This document shows positions 52,066-61,942 of a DNA stretch of 64,000 bases, one piece after another. This DNA comes from Bradyrhizobium sp. 21. Its GTDB lineage: Bacteria > Pseudomonadota > Alphaproteobacteria > Rhizobiales > Xanthobacteraceae. The DNA is taken from the NCBI RefSeq assembly GCF_023073335.1, contig NZ_JADPJG010000028.1:1-64000 (forward strand). Direction: 5' to 3'. Below the pieces are notes generated by a model. The model searched no databases. It saw only the letters and a program-made list of their open reading frames with translations, and was not told where the DNA came from. Numbering within the stretch: the stretch's first letter is position 1; every line of letters begins with the position of its first letter. Made by a program: the position numbers and the translations under genes.

Positions 52066-53552
52066 CCGGAGGCGCGCTGCAATTCGGCGGAGCTGGAGGC
52101 TTCAAATTTGCCGGGCGCGGTTGTCGCGGCGGTCTTGCGGACCAACGGCACCTCCAGGCGGCATAACAGGCCCTCGGCGCGCCAATCGAATTGCGCCTGT
52201 CCGCCAAGCTGGGACTCGACGCTCGCAAGCAGGCTCCGCGTACCAAAGCCGCGGGTTTTCGGGGGCCTGACCAGCGGGCCGCCGGATTCCTCCCAAATCA
52301 GCGTGAGCAGCTCGTCCTCGACCTGCCAGCCGATCGCGAGCCGTCCCGACCGCGTCGAGAGCGCGCCATATTTCGCCGAGTTGGTGAAAAGTTCATGCAG
52401 CGCCAGCGCCAGCGTCTGGGCGGTCGCCGGCAGCAACTGAACTTCAGACCCTGCCAATTTGATCTGGCCGCCGAGGGAATAGGGCGCAAGCTCCTCGTCG
52501 ATCAGCTTCGAGAGTTCGGCGCCCTGCCAGCTCGACAGCGAGAGGATCGTGTGCACGCGCGCCAGTGCGTTGATGCGTCCCTCGACGGCATTGACATAGG
52601 CCTTGACCTCGTCGGCGCGGGTGAGGCGCACGATCGATTGCGCCAGCGCCAGCGCATTCTTGGCGCGATGATCGACTTCCCGCGCCAGGAGATTCTGCCG
52701 CTCCTCGGCGCGCTTGCGTTCGGTGATGTCCACCGTCACGCCGCTGACGCGCACAACCCGGCCGCTATCGTCACCCGTGACGGCGGCCGTGCCGACGCAC
52801 CAGCGCACATCGCCATCGGGCCGCACGATGCGGAACTCCGTTTCGTAGGCGCGCGCGCCCTTGTTGAATTCGGCCATCGCCCGGCGCAACTGATCGACGT
52901 CATCGGGATGCAACAGCGCCTGAACGTTGGCCGGGTTCACCTGGAAGCTCTCCGGGCGAACGCCAAAGATGCGATATTGCCCCTCGTCCCACATCCAGTC
53001 GCCGGTGATCCAGTCCCAGTCCCAGGACCCCATCTTGCCGGCGGCGATCGCCATGCTCCGCCGCTCTTCGCTTTCGCGCAGCTTTGCGGTGGAATTCTCC
53101 AGTTCGGCGGTGCGTGCACGCACGCGGTCCTCGAGATCCTGGTTCAACCGTTCGAGCTCGCGCGTCTTGCGGTAGAGCTCGGCGAACACCTTGACCTTGG
53201 CGCGCAGCACCTCCGGCACGACCGGGACGGGGACGTAGTCGACCGCGCCCATCTCGTAGCCGCGCAGGCGGTCGATGTCGCTGACTTGAATCGCCGAGAT
53301 GAAGATCATCGCGGTCTTCTGGAAGCGCGGGTGCTCGCGGATCATCGCGGCGAGCTCGAAGCCGTCGAGCTCGGGCATGCAGACGTCCACCAGGATCACC
53401 GCGATCTCGGTCTTGAGCAGCACCTCCAGAGCCTCGCGACCGGACGAGGCAATCACGAGGTTCTCGCCGAGATCCTTCAGGATTACCTCATAGGCGAGCA
53501 GCTTGGCCGGCTGATCGTCGACGAGGAGGATGTTGACCTTTTCGTGGTCCAT
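52062..53552 (-). CDS. REC-PAS-HWE sensor histidine kinase
   Basis: The 496-residue cytoplasmic protein has an N-terminal receiver domain with Asp56 (VILVDVCMPELDGF), a coiled-coil linker, a PAS/PAC domain (about 165-285) and an HWE-type kinase core with His295 in EVDHRAKNALALAQS. The N-box is HELFTNSAKYGALS, and the W-x-E signature LIWEESGG defines the HWE class common in rhizobia. The receiver at the N-terminus suggests control by a partner kinase. The gene starts 13 bases after the stop of the poly-HAMP kinase gene, so the two probably form one operon and one pathway. Confidence 0.92.
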   Translation of the reverse strand: MDHEKVNILLVDDQPAKLLAYEVILKDLGENLVIASSGREALEVLLKTEIAVILVDVCMPELDGFELAAMIREHPRFQKTAMIFISAIQVSDIDRLRGYEMGAVDYVPVPVVPEVLRAKVKVFAELYRKTRELERLNQDLEDRVRARTAELENSTAKLRESEERRSMAIAAGKMGSWDWDWITGDWMWDEGQYRIFGVRPESFQVNPANVQALLHPDDVDQLRRAMAEFNKGARAYETEFRIVRPDGDVRWCVGTAAVTGDDSGRVVRVSGVTVDITERKRAEERQNLLAREVDHRAKNALALAQSIVRLTRADEVKAYVNAVEGRINALARVHTILSLSSWQGAELSKLIDEELAPYSLGGQIKLAGSEVQLLPATAQTLALALHELFTNSAKYGALSTRSGRLAIGWQVEDELLTLIWEESGGPLVRPPKTRGFGTRSLLASVESQLGGQAQFDWRAEGLLCRLEVPLVRKTAATTAPGKFEASSSAELQRASG

Positions 53553-53565
53553 ACGGGCATCCAAC

Positions 53566-56500
53566 TCAGCGGTGCAGCCACATGCGGATTGCAAGCAGCA
53601 ATTGATCGGTGTTGACGGGTTTGGCGAGATAGTCGGACGCGCCGGCTTCGAGGCACTTCTCGCGGTCGCCTTTCATCGCCTTGGCGGTCAGCGCGATGAT
53701 CGGAAGGCGGGCGAAGGCCGGGTTCTCGCGAATGACGCCGATGGTCTGATAGCCATCCATCTGCGGCATCATGATGTCCATCAGCACGATGGCGATCTCC
53801 GGGTTGGATTCGACCCAAGTCACCGCCTCGTTGCCGGTCGTGGCCGTCAGCACCTTCATGCCGCGCCGTTCCAGCACGCTCGACAGCGCGAAGATGTTGC
53901 GGGCGTCGTCGTCGACGAGCAGGGCGGTCTTGCCGATCAGGTCCTCGTCGGAACTGTTCAGCTTCTCGAGCATCCGCTGCTTCTCGACCGGCAGTTCCGT
54001 GATGACGCGATGCAGGAACAAAGCGGTTTCGTCGAGCAGGCGCTCCGGCGATTCCACGCCCTTGACCACGATGCTCCGCGCCATGGTGTGGAGTTCCGCA
54101 TCCTCCTCGGCCGACAGCTCGCGGCCAGTGAAGACGACGACCGGAACGTTCGACAGCGCCTCGTCGTTGCGAATCTGGTCCAGCACCTCGAAGCCGCTCA
54201 TGTCGGGTAGCCGCAGATCGAGCACGACGCAGTCACAGGGGGACTCACGCAGCATCGAGAGCGCGTCGGCGCCGGTGCCAGCCGTCACGATCTCGATATC
54301 GTCGTGATGCAGGAGCTCACGGATGGAGAGCTGCTCGGCCTCGTTGTCCTCGACGATCAGCAGCCGCTTGCGCCGCGGTCGCGCATATTCCTTGATCTGC
54401 ATCAGCGCGGCCGAGACGCCTTCGGTCGTCGTCGGCTTGTTGACGAAGGAGAAGGCGCCGCGCGCCAGCGCATGCTGGCGGTCCTCGTCGAGCGTGATGA
54501 TCTGCACGGGGATGTGGCGGGTCAGCGGATTGTGCTTGAGCTGGCTCAGCACGGTCCAGCCGAGCATATCAGGCAGGAACACGTCGAGCGAGACGGCCCT
54601 CGGCTGATACTGCTTTGCAAGCTCCAGGGCCTCCGCGCCGCGTGCGGCGACCAGCACCTTGAATCCCTTGTCGCGCGCAAGGTCGACCAGCACGCGCGCG
54701 TAATGCGGGTCATCTTCGACGATCAGGAGGATGCTGTCGCCGGGTTCGAGGTCGAGCCGGTCGTCGGGGAGCTGCTCGATGACGCGTTGCTGTTCGGGCG
54801 CGGCGGGCTGCAGCGCCGGCGGCTGGCTGTGATGCAGGGGCGCAGCACGGGGCGCGAGCGTCGGACCGGAGTATTTGAGCGGCAGGTAAAGCGTGAAGCA
54901 CGAACCCTTGCCCGGCAAGCTGCGCAGATGGATTTCGCCGCCGAGCAGGCTTGCGAGCTCACGGCTGATCGCAAGGCCGAGGCCGGTGCCGCCATATTTG
55001 CGGCTGGTGCCGGCATCCGCCTGCTGGAACGCCTCGAAGATCAGCTTCTGCTTCTCCAGGGGAATGCCGATGCCGGTGTCGGACACTTCGAATGCGATCA
55101 CGGCCGGCGCCGAGTTCAGCACGGGATGATCCGTCCCCCAGCCGCCGACCGCGCCGGCGACCTTCAGGCGCACTTCGCCTTCGGCAGTGAACTTGAAGGC
55201 GTTGGAGAGCAGGTTCTTCAAAACCTGCTGCAGGCGCTTGGAGTCGGTGACGAGGCTGCGCGCGAGATTCGGATCGACGTCGATCTTGAACGAAAGGTTG
55301 CGGTTTTCCGCCTCGTGACGGAACGGCCGCCCGACGGTCTCGAGCAGGTTCGCGGTCAGGATTTCCTCGGCGTCGACCGTCACCGTGCCGGACTCGATCT
55401 TGGAGAGATCGAGAATGTCGCTGATGAGATTGAGCAGGTCGGTGCCGGCGCCGTGGATGGTGCGGGCGAATTCGACCTGCTTGCCAGTGAGATTGCCATC
55501 CGGATTGTCGGTGAGCTGCTGTCCCAGGATCAGGATCGAGTTCAGCGGCGTGCGTAGCTCGTGGCTCATATTGGCGAGGAATTCGGACTTGTACTTCGAG
55601 GTCAGCGCGAGCTCAGTCGCCTTTTCCTCCAGTGCGCGGCGGGCCTGCTCGATCTCCTGGTTCTTGCGCTCGACCTCGACGTTGCGCTCGGCGAGCTGCT
55701 GCGCCTTCTGTTCGAGCTGGTCGTTGGTCTGCTGCAATTCGCGCTGCTGGGTCTGGAGCTCGCCGGCGAGCTGTTGCGATTGCTTGAGCAGGCCTTCGGT
55801 CTGCATCGTCGCCTCGATCGAGTTGAGCACGATGCCGATGGAATCGGTGAGCTGCTCCAGGAAGGTCATCTGCGAGGTCGTGAACGAGGTGAGCGAGGCG
55901 AGCTCGATGACCGCCTTGACCTGGCCTTCGAACAGCACCGGCAGCACCACGAGGTTCTTCGGGGCGACGCGGAGCAGCGCCGAATTGATCGATACCGCGT
56001 CGGCCGGAATGTCCGCGATCACGCGCGGACGCTTGTCGATCGCGCATTGGCCGATCAGGCCGTCGCCCAGTGGCAGCACGCGCTGATACGGATAGACGCC
56101 GTCGCCGGCATAGGAAGCGAGCAGCAGAAGCTGCGGACTGTCCTCGTTCTCGACCTGGTAGATCACGCCGGTATGCGCGTTCACCAGCGGCGACAATTCC
56201 GTGAGCAGCAGCCGGCCGACCGTCGTGAGGTCGCGCTGGCCCTGGAGCATGTTGGTGAATTTGGCGAGGTTGGTCTTCAGCCAGTCCTGCTCGGTGTTCA
56301 CGTCCGTCGTCAGACGGAGATTCGTGATCATCGTGTTGATGTTGTCTTTCAGCTCCGCGACTTCGCCGCGGGCGTCGACCTGGATCGACCGCGTGAGGTC
56401 GCCCTTGGTCACAGCGGTCGCCACCTCCGCGATCGCGCGCACCTGCGAGGTGAGGTTGGCCGCCAGCAGGTTGACGTTGCCGGTGAGGTCCTTCCAGGTG

Positions 56501-59500
56501 CCGGCGGCGCCGGGCACGTCGGCCTGACCGCCCAGCCGTCCCTCGACGCCGACTTCGCGCGCCACCGACGTCACCTGGTCGGCAAAGGTCGCGAGCGTCT
56601 CGGTCATGTTGTTGATGGTGTCGGCGAGCGCCGCGACCTCGCCCTTCGATTTCACGGTAAGGTTCTGCTTGAGGTCGCCGTTGGCGACCGCAGTCACCAC
56701 CTTGACGATGCCGCGGACCTGCTCGGTCAGGTTCGCCGCCATGAAGTTGACGGTGTCGGTGAGGTCCTTCCAGGTGCCGGCGACGCCCGGCACCTGGGCC
56801 TGGCCACCGAGTTCGCCTTCGGTGCCGACCTCGCGCGCGACGCGCGTCACTTCGCCGGCGAAAGCGTTGAGCTGGTCCACCATGGTGTTGATGGTGTTTT
56901 TCAGCTCGAGGATCTCGCCCTTCACGTCCACGGTGATCTTGCGCGAGAGGTCGCCCCGCGCCACGGCGGTGGTGACCTCGGCGATGTTGCGGACCTGCGT
57001 GGTGAGGTTCGCGGCGAGCAGGTTGACGTTGTCGGTGAGGTCCTTCCAGGTGCCGCCGACGCCGGGGACCACGGCCTGGCCGCCGAGCCGGCCTTCAGTG
57101 CCGACCTCACGCGCGACGCGCGTCACTTCGGCGGCGAAGGAGCGGAGCTGCTCGACCATGGTGTTCAAGGTATCCTTGAGCAGCAGGATCTCGCCGCGCA
57201 CGTCCACCGTGATCTTCTTCGACAGGTCGCCGCCGGCGATCGCGGTCGCGACCTCGGCGATATTGCGGACCTGGGCTGTCAGGTTGGAGGCCATGAAGTT
57301 GACGTTGTCGGTGAGGTCCTTCCAGGTGCCGGCGACGCCGGGCACCTCGGCCTGACCGCCGAGCTTGCCTTCGGTGCCGACCTCGCGCGCCACGCGCGTG
57401 ACCTCGCCGGCAAAGGCGTTGAGCTGGTCCACCATGGTGTTGATGGTGTTCTTCAGCTCGAGGATCTCGCCCTTCACGTCCACGGTGATCTTGCGGGACA
57501 AGTCGCCGCGCGCCACCGCCGTGGTCACCTCGGCGATGTTGCGGACCTGTGCGGTGAGGTTACCCGCCATCGAGTTGACGCTGTCGGTGAGGTCCTTCCA
57601 GGTGCCGGCGACGCCGGGCACGTTGGCCTGACCGCCGAGGCGGCCTTCGGTGCCGACCTCGCGCGCCACGCGCGTCACCTCGCCCGCGAAGCGGTTGAGC
57701 TGGTCGACCATCGTGTTCAAGGTGTCCTTGAGCTGTAGAATCTCGCCGCGCACGTCCACCGTGATCTTGCGCGAGAGATCGCCGCCGGCGATGGCGGTCG
57801 CGACCTCGGCGATGTTACGGACCTGGGCGGTGAGGTTGCCCGCCATCGAGTTGACGTTGTCGGTGAGATCCTTCCAGGTGCCGGCGACGCCCGGCACCTG
57901 CGCCTGACCACCGAGCTTGCCTTCGGTGCCGACCTCGCGCGCCACGCGGGTGACTTCGCCGGCGAAGGCGTTGAGCTGGTCCACCATGGTGTTGAGCGTT
58001 TCCTTCAACTGAAGGATTTCGCCTGAGACGTTGACGGTGATCTTCTTCGACAAATCGCCCTTGGCCACCGCGGTTGCGACTTCGGCGATGTTGCGGACCT
58101 GGCCGGTCAGGTTCGAGGCCATCGAGTTGACGCTGTCCGTCAAGTCCTTCCACGTACCCGCGACGCCGCGGACCTGGGCCTGGCCGCCGAGCTTGCCTTC
58201 GGTGCCGACCTCGCGGGCAACGCGCGTGACTTCACCGGCGAAGGCGTTGAGCTGGTCCACCATGGTGTTGATGGTGTCCTTGAGCTCCAGGATTTCGCCG
58301 CGCACGTCCACGGTGATCTTTTTCGACAAGTCGCCGCCGGCAACCGCCGTCGTCACCTCGGCGATATTGCGGACCTGCGCGGTCAGGTTCGAGGCCATCG
58401 AATTGACGCTCTCGGTGAGATCCTTCCAGGTGCCGGCGACGCCGAGCACGTTGGCCTGGCCGCCGAGCCGGCCTTCGGTGCCGACTTCGCGCGCCACACG
58501 CGTCACTTCGCCGGCGAAGGCGTTGAGCTGGTCCACGCAGGTGTTCAGCGTTTCCTTCAGCTGAAGGATTTCGCCCGAGACGTTCACCGTGATCTTCTTC
58601 GACAGGTCGCCGCCGGCGATGGCGGTCGCGACGTCGGCGATATTGCGGACCTGGGCCGTCAGGTTCGACGCCATGAAGTTGACGTTGTCGGTGAGGTCCT
58701 TCCAGGTGCCGGCGACACCAGGCACCTGGGCCTGGCCGCCGAGCTTGCCCTCGGTGCCGACCTCGCGCGCCACGCGCGTCACTTCGGAGGCGAAGGAGTT
58801 GAGCTGGTCCACCATGGTGTTGATGGTGTCCTTGAGCTCCAGGATCTCGCCGCGCACGTCCACGGTGATTTTGCGCGACAAGTCGCCGCGCGCAACGGCG
58901 GTGGTGACGTTGGCGATGTTGCGCACCTGTGCGGTCAGGTTGCCGCACATCGCGTTCACGCTATCGGTGAGGTCCTTCCAGGTGCCGGCGACGCCGGGCA
59001 CGATGGCTTGGCCGCCGAGCTTGCCGTCGGTGCCGACCTCGCGTGCCACGCGCGTCACTTCCGAGGCGAAGGAGCGAAGCTGGTCTACCATCGTGTTGAT
59101 GGCTTCCTTCAGCTGGAGGATCTCGCCGCGGACGTCCACCGTGATCTTCTTGGACAAGTCGCCGTTGGCCACAGCGATCGTCACCTCGGCGATGTTGCGA
59201 ACCTGGTTAGTCAGGTTGTTCGCCATCGAGTTGACGCTCTCGGTCAGATCCTTCCAGACGCCGGTCATTTCCGGAACCTGGGCCTGGCCGCCGAGCTTGC
59301 CTTCGGTGCCGACCTCACGCGCGACGCGCGTCACCTCGGAGGTGAACACGCCGAGCTGCTTGATCATGGTGTTGACGATGGTCGCCGACTGCAGGAATTC
59401 GCCGCGCAGGGGGCGACCATCGACGTCGAGCTTGACGGTCTGGATCAGGTCGCCTTGCGCCACGGCTGCGACCGCGCGCGTCACTTCGCGTGTTGGCCAC

Positions 59501-59856
59501 AACAAATCGTCGATCAGTGTGTTGACCGAGCCTTCCATGTCGGCCCAGGAGCCGGAGGCGAGGCCGAACTTCACGCGCTGCCGCGTCTTGCCCTCGCGGC
59601 CCACCACCTGGCCGACCAGCTCCAGCTGCTGCGCCATGCGCTGGTTGGCGGCGATGATTTCGTTAAAAGTGTCGGCAATCTTGCCGTCGGTGCCGAGATA
59701 GTCGCCGCTCATGCGTACGGAGAAATCGCCGCTGCGCATGGCTTGGAGGGCGAGCAGCAATTCCGCGCGGGAATCCGGCTCCGACATGCCGTTGGTTTTT
59801 GGCTTTGGGCCGCGACGACCGGAGCGTGATGCAGTTCCGGGATCGAGGTCGCTCAT
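53566..59856 (-). CDS. Giant poly-HAMP hybrid histidine kinase with three receivers
   Basis: The 2096-residue protein begins with a degenerate HAMP-like region (about 30-172). Eleven consecutive 92-residue repeats follow (about 173-1185), each holding two HAMP-like halves, then a GAF domain (about 1215-1350) and a coiled coil. The kinase core has His1432 (ANMSHELRTPLN), an N-box (LLSNAFKFT) and DTGIGIP / GTGLGLA. Three receivers have Asp1758, Asp1880 and Asp2027. No membrane span is seen, so it should be cytoplasmic, like the fungal Nik1/Os-1 osmosensing kinases, which have about five such repeats. HPt and output partners are not in the window; the REC-PAS-HWE kinase gene immediately downstream is a likely partner. 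Confidence 0.95.
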   Translation of the reverse strand: MSDLDPGTASRSGRRGPKPKTNGMSEPDSRAELLLALQAMRSGDFSVRMSGDYLGTDGKIADTFNEIIAANQRMAQQLELVGQVVGREGKTRQRVKFGLASGSWADMEGSVNTLIDDLLWPTREVTRAVAAVAQGDLIQTVKLDVDGRPLRGEFLQSATIVNTMIKQLGVFTSEVTRVAREVGTEGKLGGQAQVPEMTGVWKDLTESVNSMANNLTNQVRNIAEVTIAVANGDLSKKITVDVRGEILQLKEAINTMVDQLRSFASEVTRVAREVGTDGKLGGQAIVPGVAGTWKDLTDSVNAMCGNLTAQVRNIANVTTAVARGDLSRKITVDVRGEILELKDTINTMVDQLNSFASEVTRVAREVGTEGKLGGQAQVPGVAGTWKDLTDNVNFMASNLTAQVRNIADVATAIAGGDLSKKITVNVSGEILQLKETLNTCVDQLNAFAGEVTRVAREVGTEGRLGGQANVLGVAGTWKDLTESVNSMASNLTAQVRNIAEVTTAVAGGDLSKKITVDVRGEILELKDTINTMVDQLNAFAGEVTRVAREVGTEGKLGGQAQVRGVAGTWKDLTDSVNSMASNLTGQVRNIAEVATAVAKGDLSKKITVNVSGEILQLKETLNTMVDQLNAFAGEVTRVAREVGTEGKLGGQAQVPGVAGTWKDLTDNVNSMAGNLTAQVRNIAEVATAIAGGDLSRKITVDVRGEILQLKDTLNTMVDQLNRFAGEVTRVAREVGTEGRLGGQANVPGVAGTWKDLTDSVNSMAGNLTAQVRNIAEVTTAVARGDLSRKITVDVKGEILELKNTINTMVDQLNAFAGEVTRVAREVGTEGKLGGQAEVPGVAGTWKDLTDNVNFMASNLTAQVRNIAEVATAIAGGDLSKKITVDVRGEILLLKDTLNTMVEQLRSFAAEVTRVAREVGTEGRLGGQAVVPGVGGTWKDLTDNVNLLAANLTTQVRNIAEVTTAVARGDLSRKITVDVKGEILELKNTINTMVDQLNAFAGEVTRVAREVGTEGELGGQAQVPGVAGTWKDLTDTVNFMAANLTEQVRGIVKVVTAVANGDLKQNLTVKSKGEVAALADTINNMTETLATFADQVTSVAREVGVEGRLGGQADVPGAAGTWKDLTGNVNLLAANLTSQVRAIAEVATAVTKGDLTRSIQVDARGEVAELKDNINTMITNLRLTTDVNTEQDWLKTNLAKFTNMLQGQRDLTTVGRLLLTELSPLVNAHTGVIYQVENEDSPQLLLLASYAGDGVYPYQRVLPLGDGLIGQCAIDKRPRVIADIPADAVSINSALLRVAPKNLVVLPVLFEGQVKAVIELASLTSFTTSQMTFLEQLTDSIGIVLNSIEATMQTEGLLKQSQQLAGELQTQQRELQQTNDQLEQKAQQLAERNVEVERKNQEIEQARRALEEKATELALTSKYKSEFLANMSHELRTPLNSILILGQQLTDNPDGNLTGKQVEFARTIHGAGTDLLNLISDILDLSKIESGTVTVDAEEILTANLLETVGRPFRHEAENRNLSFKIDVDPNLARSLVTDSKRLQQVLKNLLSNAFKFTAEGEVRLKVAGAVGGWGTDHPVLNSAPAVIAFEVSDTGIGIPLEKQKLIFEAFQQADAGTSRKYGGTGLGLAISRELASLLGGEIHLRSLPGKGSCFTLYLPLKYSGPTLAPRAAPLHHSQPPALQPAAPEQQRVIEQLPDDRLDLEPGDSILLIVEDDPHYARVLVDLARDKGFKVLVAARGAEALELAKQYQPRAVSLDVFLPDMLGWTVLSQLKHNPLTRHIPVQIITLDEDRQHALARGAFSFVNKPTTTEGVSAALMQIKEYARPRRKRLLIVEDNEAEQLSIRELLHHDDIEIVTAGTGADALSMLRESPCDCVVLDLRLPDMSGFEVLDQIRNDEALSNVPVVVFTGRELSAEEDAELHTMARSIVVKGVESPERLLDETALFLHRVITELPVEKQRMLEKLNSSDEDLIGKTALLVDDDARNIFALSSVLERRGMKVLTATTGNEAVTWVESNPEIAIVLMDIMMPQMDGYQTIGVIRENPAFARLPIIALTAKAMKGDREKCLEAGASDYLAKPVNTDQLLLAIRMWLHR
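56302..59340 (-). repeat. Eleven 276-bp tandem coding repeats (HAMP units)
   Basis: The motif T-R-V-A-R-E-V-G-T-E-G-K/R-L-G-G-Q-A recurs eleven times at 92-codon spacing inside the sensor kinase gene. The units remain similar at DNA level, for example the repeated GGTGAGGTCCTTCCAGGTGC. Unequal crossing-over or read mis-assembly could change the copy number. Confidence 0.95.
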
Positions 59857-60156
59857 ACTTATTCCCCCGCAGGCGCCGGCCGAATCCCAGGCTAGACGCG
59901 ATTCATCAAAATAGAGCGTCAGCCCAATTCGAAATCAAGCGCCAACGTCTTGGCGCCAGGAAATGGAACCTGCCTTGCTCAGCCCAATCAAGCTAATCGC
60001 GATAAAGCGCAACGGTTCCATCGGGTTCCAAAAAGTATTTTGATCGCAAGTCCGTCTTCATAGCCTGGCTCAGGGGGAGCCTTTTTCGGGACCTTTGGCG
60101 GCGGAACGGAGCGGCGGCGCTGCGGTTAGCCCGCAATAAATGTAGGGAGAACGCAT

Positions 60157-60453
60157 ATGAAAGCAGGATTTGCTGTCATCGCGACCGTGATGTTGTTTGC
60201 CGGAGCGGCGTTCGCGCAAGGCGGTGCGCCCAGCGGTCGCGGCGCCGTGACCGGTGATCCCGCCGCAAGCTCGGCCACCCCACACGCGGATACGCCGACC
60301 ACGGGGACGGCGACCCGCTCGAACCCCAGCGGCAGCGGCACCTCGAGTTCGGGCGGCAAGGATGATAATGGCGATGCCGGTCGGGACAGGATGCCAGATA
60401 GCGACCGCACCGTACGGCCGGAAACCCAGCAGCAACATCCGAACGACAAATAA
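60157..60453 (+). CDS. Small exported low-complexity protein
   Basis: The 98-residue precursor has a signal peptide (KAGFAVIATVMLFAGAAFAQ) and a disordered Gly/Ser/Thr/Asp-rich mature part. GGGAGA precedes the ATG. The 300 bases upstream (59857-60156) hold no gene that I can see and probably contain the promoters of this gene and of the divergent sensor kinase. It is convergent with the DUF4142-like gene, 3 bases apart. Confidence 0.7.
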   Translation: MKAGFAVIATVMLFAGAAFAQGGAPSGRGAVTGDPAASSATPHADTPTTGTATRSNPSGSGTSSSGGKDDNGDAGRDRMPDSDRTVRPETQQQHPNDK

Positions 60454-60456
60454 GGG

Positions 60457-60969
60457 CTACTTGTCCGCCATGCTGCGCTCGGCGTCCTTGACATGCGAGC
60501 GCAATATCGGGAGCTGCTCGCGCGCGAACGCTGCAAGCGCGCCATTGTCGGGTGCCTTGAGGTAGCGTTCGAGCAGGTCGATCACCGATTCATACTCGGG
60601 AATCTGCGCGGCATAGAAGCTCTTGACGAATGTCGGTCCGTCCGAGGTTTCGGGCTCGACGAGGCTCGCGCTCGCCGGGGTCGTCTTGACGACGCGCGGT
60701 TCGATGCCGGTCGCTTCCTGGATCGGCTTCAGGCCCTTGTCGCGCTGGGCTGCTTCTTCGGCGCGCAGGGCGGCGAGGTTCTTGACCTCGGCATTGCCCT
60801 TCAGGTCGGTGCTCTCCAGCAGGCCCTGCTGGAATCGGCTGAACGTGTAGAGGTCGCTGATGACCTCGGTTGCGGTCGGCGCGCGGCTGGCCGGCCTGTG
60901 TTCGCCGGTGCTGTCGGCGAGGGCTGTCGTGCTGATGAAGGCGAGGACTATCGCGACAAGAATCCGCAT
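60457..60969 (-). CDS. Exported DUF4142-like protein
   Basis: The 170-residue precursor has a signal peptide (RILVAIVLAFISTTALA). The helical mature domain resembles DUF4142: SDLYTFSRFQQGLLESTDLK near its start, then a long helix with FVKSFYAAQIPEYESVIDLL and AFAREQLPILRSHVKDAE at the end. DUF4142 proteins are periplasmic, ferritin-like four-helix proteins of unknown role. The ATG at 60969 is preferred over a longer upstream frame that lacks a signal peptide. Confidence 0.8.
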   Translation of the reverse strand: MRILVAIVLAFISTTALADSTGEHRPASRAPTATEVISDLYTFSRFQQGLLESTDLKGNAEVKNLAALRAEEAAQRDKGLKPIQEATGIEPRVVKTTPASASLVEPETSDGPTFVKSFYAAQIPEYESVIDLLERYLKAPDNGALAAFAREQLPILRSHVKDAERSMADK

Positions 60970-61058
60970 GGATATCCAATGACGGATGGCGGGCGAAGTT
61001 CCGCGAATGTTACGATCCCGTAACGACGGTTGCATAGGCAAGGTTCCGTCCCCAATTC

Positions 61059-61259
61059 ATGTTCATGAAGCAGTCTGATATTTTCAGGGATAACGCCGAC
61101 AACTGCCTACAACTCGCTGAGCGGGCCGAAGGACAGCCGGCTCACAACCGTTTTTCGCGCATGGCGGACGCGTGGACGGCGCTCGCGAAGGAGCAGGACT
61201 GGCTCGACGGCGAGGTCCCGCCCGTTGCAGTCCGCACCCGTCAAAGGCAGGATGCGTAA
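61059..61259 (+). CDS. Small helical protein
   Basis: The 66-residue protein (KQSDIFRDNADNCLQLAERA, then RMADAWTALAKEQDWLDGE) resembles a short family that is often duplicated in Bradyrhizobium, with a N-C-x-x-L-A-E pattern. ATG at 61065 is an alternative start. No domain or membrane span is visible. Confidence 0.7.
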   Translation: MFMKQSDIFRDNADNCLQLAERAEGQPAHNRFSRMADAWTALAKEQDWLDGEVPPVAVRTRQRQDA

Positions 61260-61374
61260 GCTCTCGTTTTCCTGAATCTGTGTGTGAGACCGCTCACGGA
61301 ATGCAGGCGACCAATCGAGGATTATTCGGGACCAGTCGATCGCGTTGATTTTTAATTCAGAAGGAGATTTTGCG

Positions 61375-61512
61375 ATGGCTTCACGTCCACGTCTGGCTCT
61401 TCTTTCGTTGATTCTCGCCTTTGGCGTCTCGGTGGCGTTCGCGACGGTGACGACGGTGCGGCAGGTGCATCATGAAAATGCATCGGCTGCGATCCACGCG
61501 GCGCACACTTAG
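61375..61512 (+). CDS. 45-residue exported or membrane peptide
   Basis: A short frame starts at an ATG with a strong AAGGAGA seven bases upstream. It encodes a basic N-terminus and one hydrophobic segment (LALLSLILAFGVSVAFATV), then a short His-rich tail (RQVHHENASAAIHAAHT). The His-rich tail could bind a metal; this is a guess. Confidence 0.6.
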   Translation: MASRPRLALLSLILAFGVSVAFATVTTVRQVHHENASAAIHAAHT

Positions 61513-61582
61513 CATCTCGCCGGAACATTCGGCGCCGCAGGGCGTAAGCGCTTCGACACATCAGCAGAAGCGAGAGCACATC

Positions 61583-61801
61583 ATGGCCAATTCCGACCAC
61601 GGCATCGTCAAAGATCAGCGTGGCGAGGAGCAGCCCCGCGACAAGCAGCGTGCGCAGTCCGCGCACGAGACGGATCCGCACAAGACGGATCCGAAAGGCT
61701 CGCCCTCGCGCGAGGCGACGCGCGATCCGAAGCTGAGCGACGACAGCAAGACGCCAGGCTCCGGCGTGATGCCGGACGGTTCAAGCGACGCTACGGGCTA
61801 G
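61583..61801 (+). CDS. Small hydrophilic disordered protein
   Basis: The 72-residue product is charged and Pro/Ser/Asp-rich (HETDPHKTDPKGSPSREATR, DDSKTPGSGVMPDGS), with no hydrophobic core. It looks like a hydrophilin-type stress protein, but that is inference. ATG at 61583 is preferred over upstream starts that overlap the 45-residue frame. Confidence 0.65.
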   Translation: MANSDHGIVKDQRGEEQPRDKQRAQSAHETDPHKTDPKGSPSREATRDPKLSDDSKTPGSGVMPDGSSDATG

Positions 61802-61942
61802 TTTTCGAGAGGAACGAATCCCGGCGCGAAGCGTCGACAGGTTGCTTCCGGTTGTCATGCCCCCGGTGCGCCGGAAGCAATCTCCAAGGACGGCCCTGGC
61901 ACCCACCGTGCCAGGGTCGTTTGCTTGTGGACGGCCTGACGG

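Noticed and set aside
55561..57738. A 725-codon plus-strand frame over the HAMP repeats
   Set aside because: It is the mirror of the repeat units in the real sensor kinase; its own repeats only reflect the coding repeats on the other strand.
56302..59340. The regular tandem repeats as a CRISPR or satellite array
   Set aside because: The 276-bp period equals 92 codons and the frame is open throughout with HAMP sequence; there are no short repeats with unique spacers.
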